From assembly GCA_016208495.1 (NCBI GenBank), contig JACQXX010000116.1:83155-147154 (forward strand): a stretch of 64,000 bases of DNA, in the 5' to 3' direction. The translations under genes and the position numbers were made by a program. Source of the stretch: Acidobacteriota bacterium (lineage in GTDB: Bacteria > Acidobacteriota > Blastocatellia > Chloracidobacteriales > Chloracidobacteriaceae). Positions within the stretch are counted from its first letter, which is position 1. Every line of letters starts with the position of its first letter. The notes under the pieces were generated by a model. It searched no databases and was not told where the DNA came from. It worked only from the letters and a program-made list of their open reading frames with translations. Shown one piece after another: positions 63,800 through 64,000 of the stretch.

Positions 63800-64000
63800 A
63801 ACAAGGTGACAAGGTGACAAGGTGACAAGGTGACTGGGTGACCGAATGACAAGGTGACAAGGTGACTGGGTGACCGAATGACAAGGTGACAAGGTGACAA
63901 GGTGACCGAATGACAAAGTGACAAATTTGTTTATTTTAAACCCTTGTCACTTTGTCAAAAAGTCACCTTGTCACCTTGTCACCTTGTCACTTTGTCACCT
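63800..64000. repeat. Octamer arrays in opposite orientations
   Basis: (GGTGACAA)n with a GGTGACTGGGTGACCGAAT variant runs 63800-63920, then the inverted (TTGTCACC)n runs 63943-64000 and continues beyond the window. The two halves would form a very long hairpin. The array begins 19 bp upstream of the tautomerase start. Confidence 0.88.

Noticed and set aside
63800..64000. Possible CRISPR array
   Set aside because: The repeat unit is 8 bp with no unique spacers of constant length; it is a simple tandem array.

Overview
The window looks like a chromosome segment of a Gram-negative Acidobacteriota, most likely a Blastocatellia relative. This is inferred, not proven. LPS genes (kdsB, a waaF-type heptosyltransferase), an HpnI-type glycosyltransferase and a carotenoid hydratase-like membrane protein indicate a diderm. 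The pseudopilin sequence style and an ECF sigma factor next to a TPR-bearing Ser/Thr kinase are typical of that phylum. I found no rRNA, tRNA, CRISPR array, transposase gene or phage structural gene.

Layout. 0.1-5 kb: FGGY sugar kinase and leucyl-tRNA synthetase. 5-12.3 kb: Rpn-like nuclease, then a MoxR ATPase, a DUF1439-like lipoprotein and a giant DUF5682-vWA fusion. 12.6-20.6 kb: housekeeping and envelope genes (HpnI-like, selD, cupin, kdsB, pyrG). 20.7-28.1 kb: a DUF3352-like protein carrying two pseudopilin domains, a carotenoid gene, an ECF sigma operon, a rhodanese and a phosphoribosyltransferase. 28.3-34.7 kb: GGDEF protein, PilT-like ATPase, a membrane partner, a stand-alone EF-G domain IV-like protein and a heptosyltransferase.

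34.8-44.2 kb is the most interesting block. Nine minus-strand genes read from one strong promoter with two matching dyad operators. They encode a PP2C phosphatase, an atypical protein kinase with a zinc ribbon, a nicotinamidase-like hydrolase, a TerY/YegL-like vWA protein, a NADAR glycosidase, an SPFH protein, a divergent NAD kinase-like protein, a nucleoside deoxyribosyltransferase-like protein and an NrtR-like Nudix protein. This joins a TerY-type phosphorylation triad to a full set of NAD/ADP-ribose enzymes. I regard it as the best candidate for an undescribed stress or conflict system.

44.4-64 kb: a secreted Ig/barrel-like protein, a four-domain murein hydrolase, a subtilase, the ECF sigma/TPR-kinase pair, an amidohydrolase, a class C beta-lactamase-like hydrolase, a lytic transglycosylase, and a MocR regulator divergent from a PNPOx-family gene.

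Intergenic DNA is unusual throughout. It is filled with many different tandem heptamer families, an octamer family (GGTGACAA) and several dispersed inverted-repeat elements. Some of these run into coding sequences or form gene ends.
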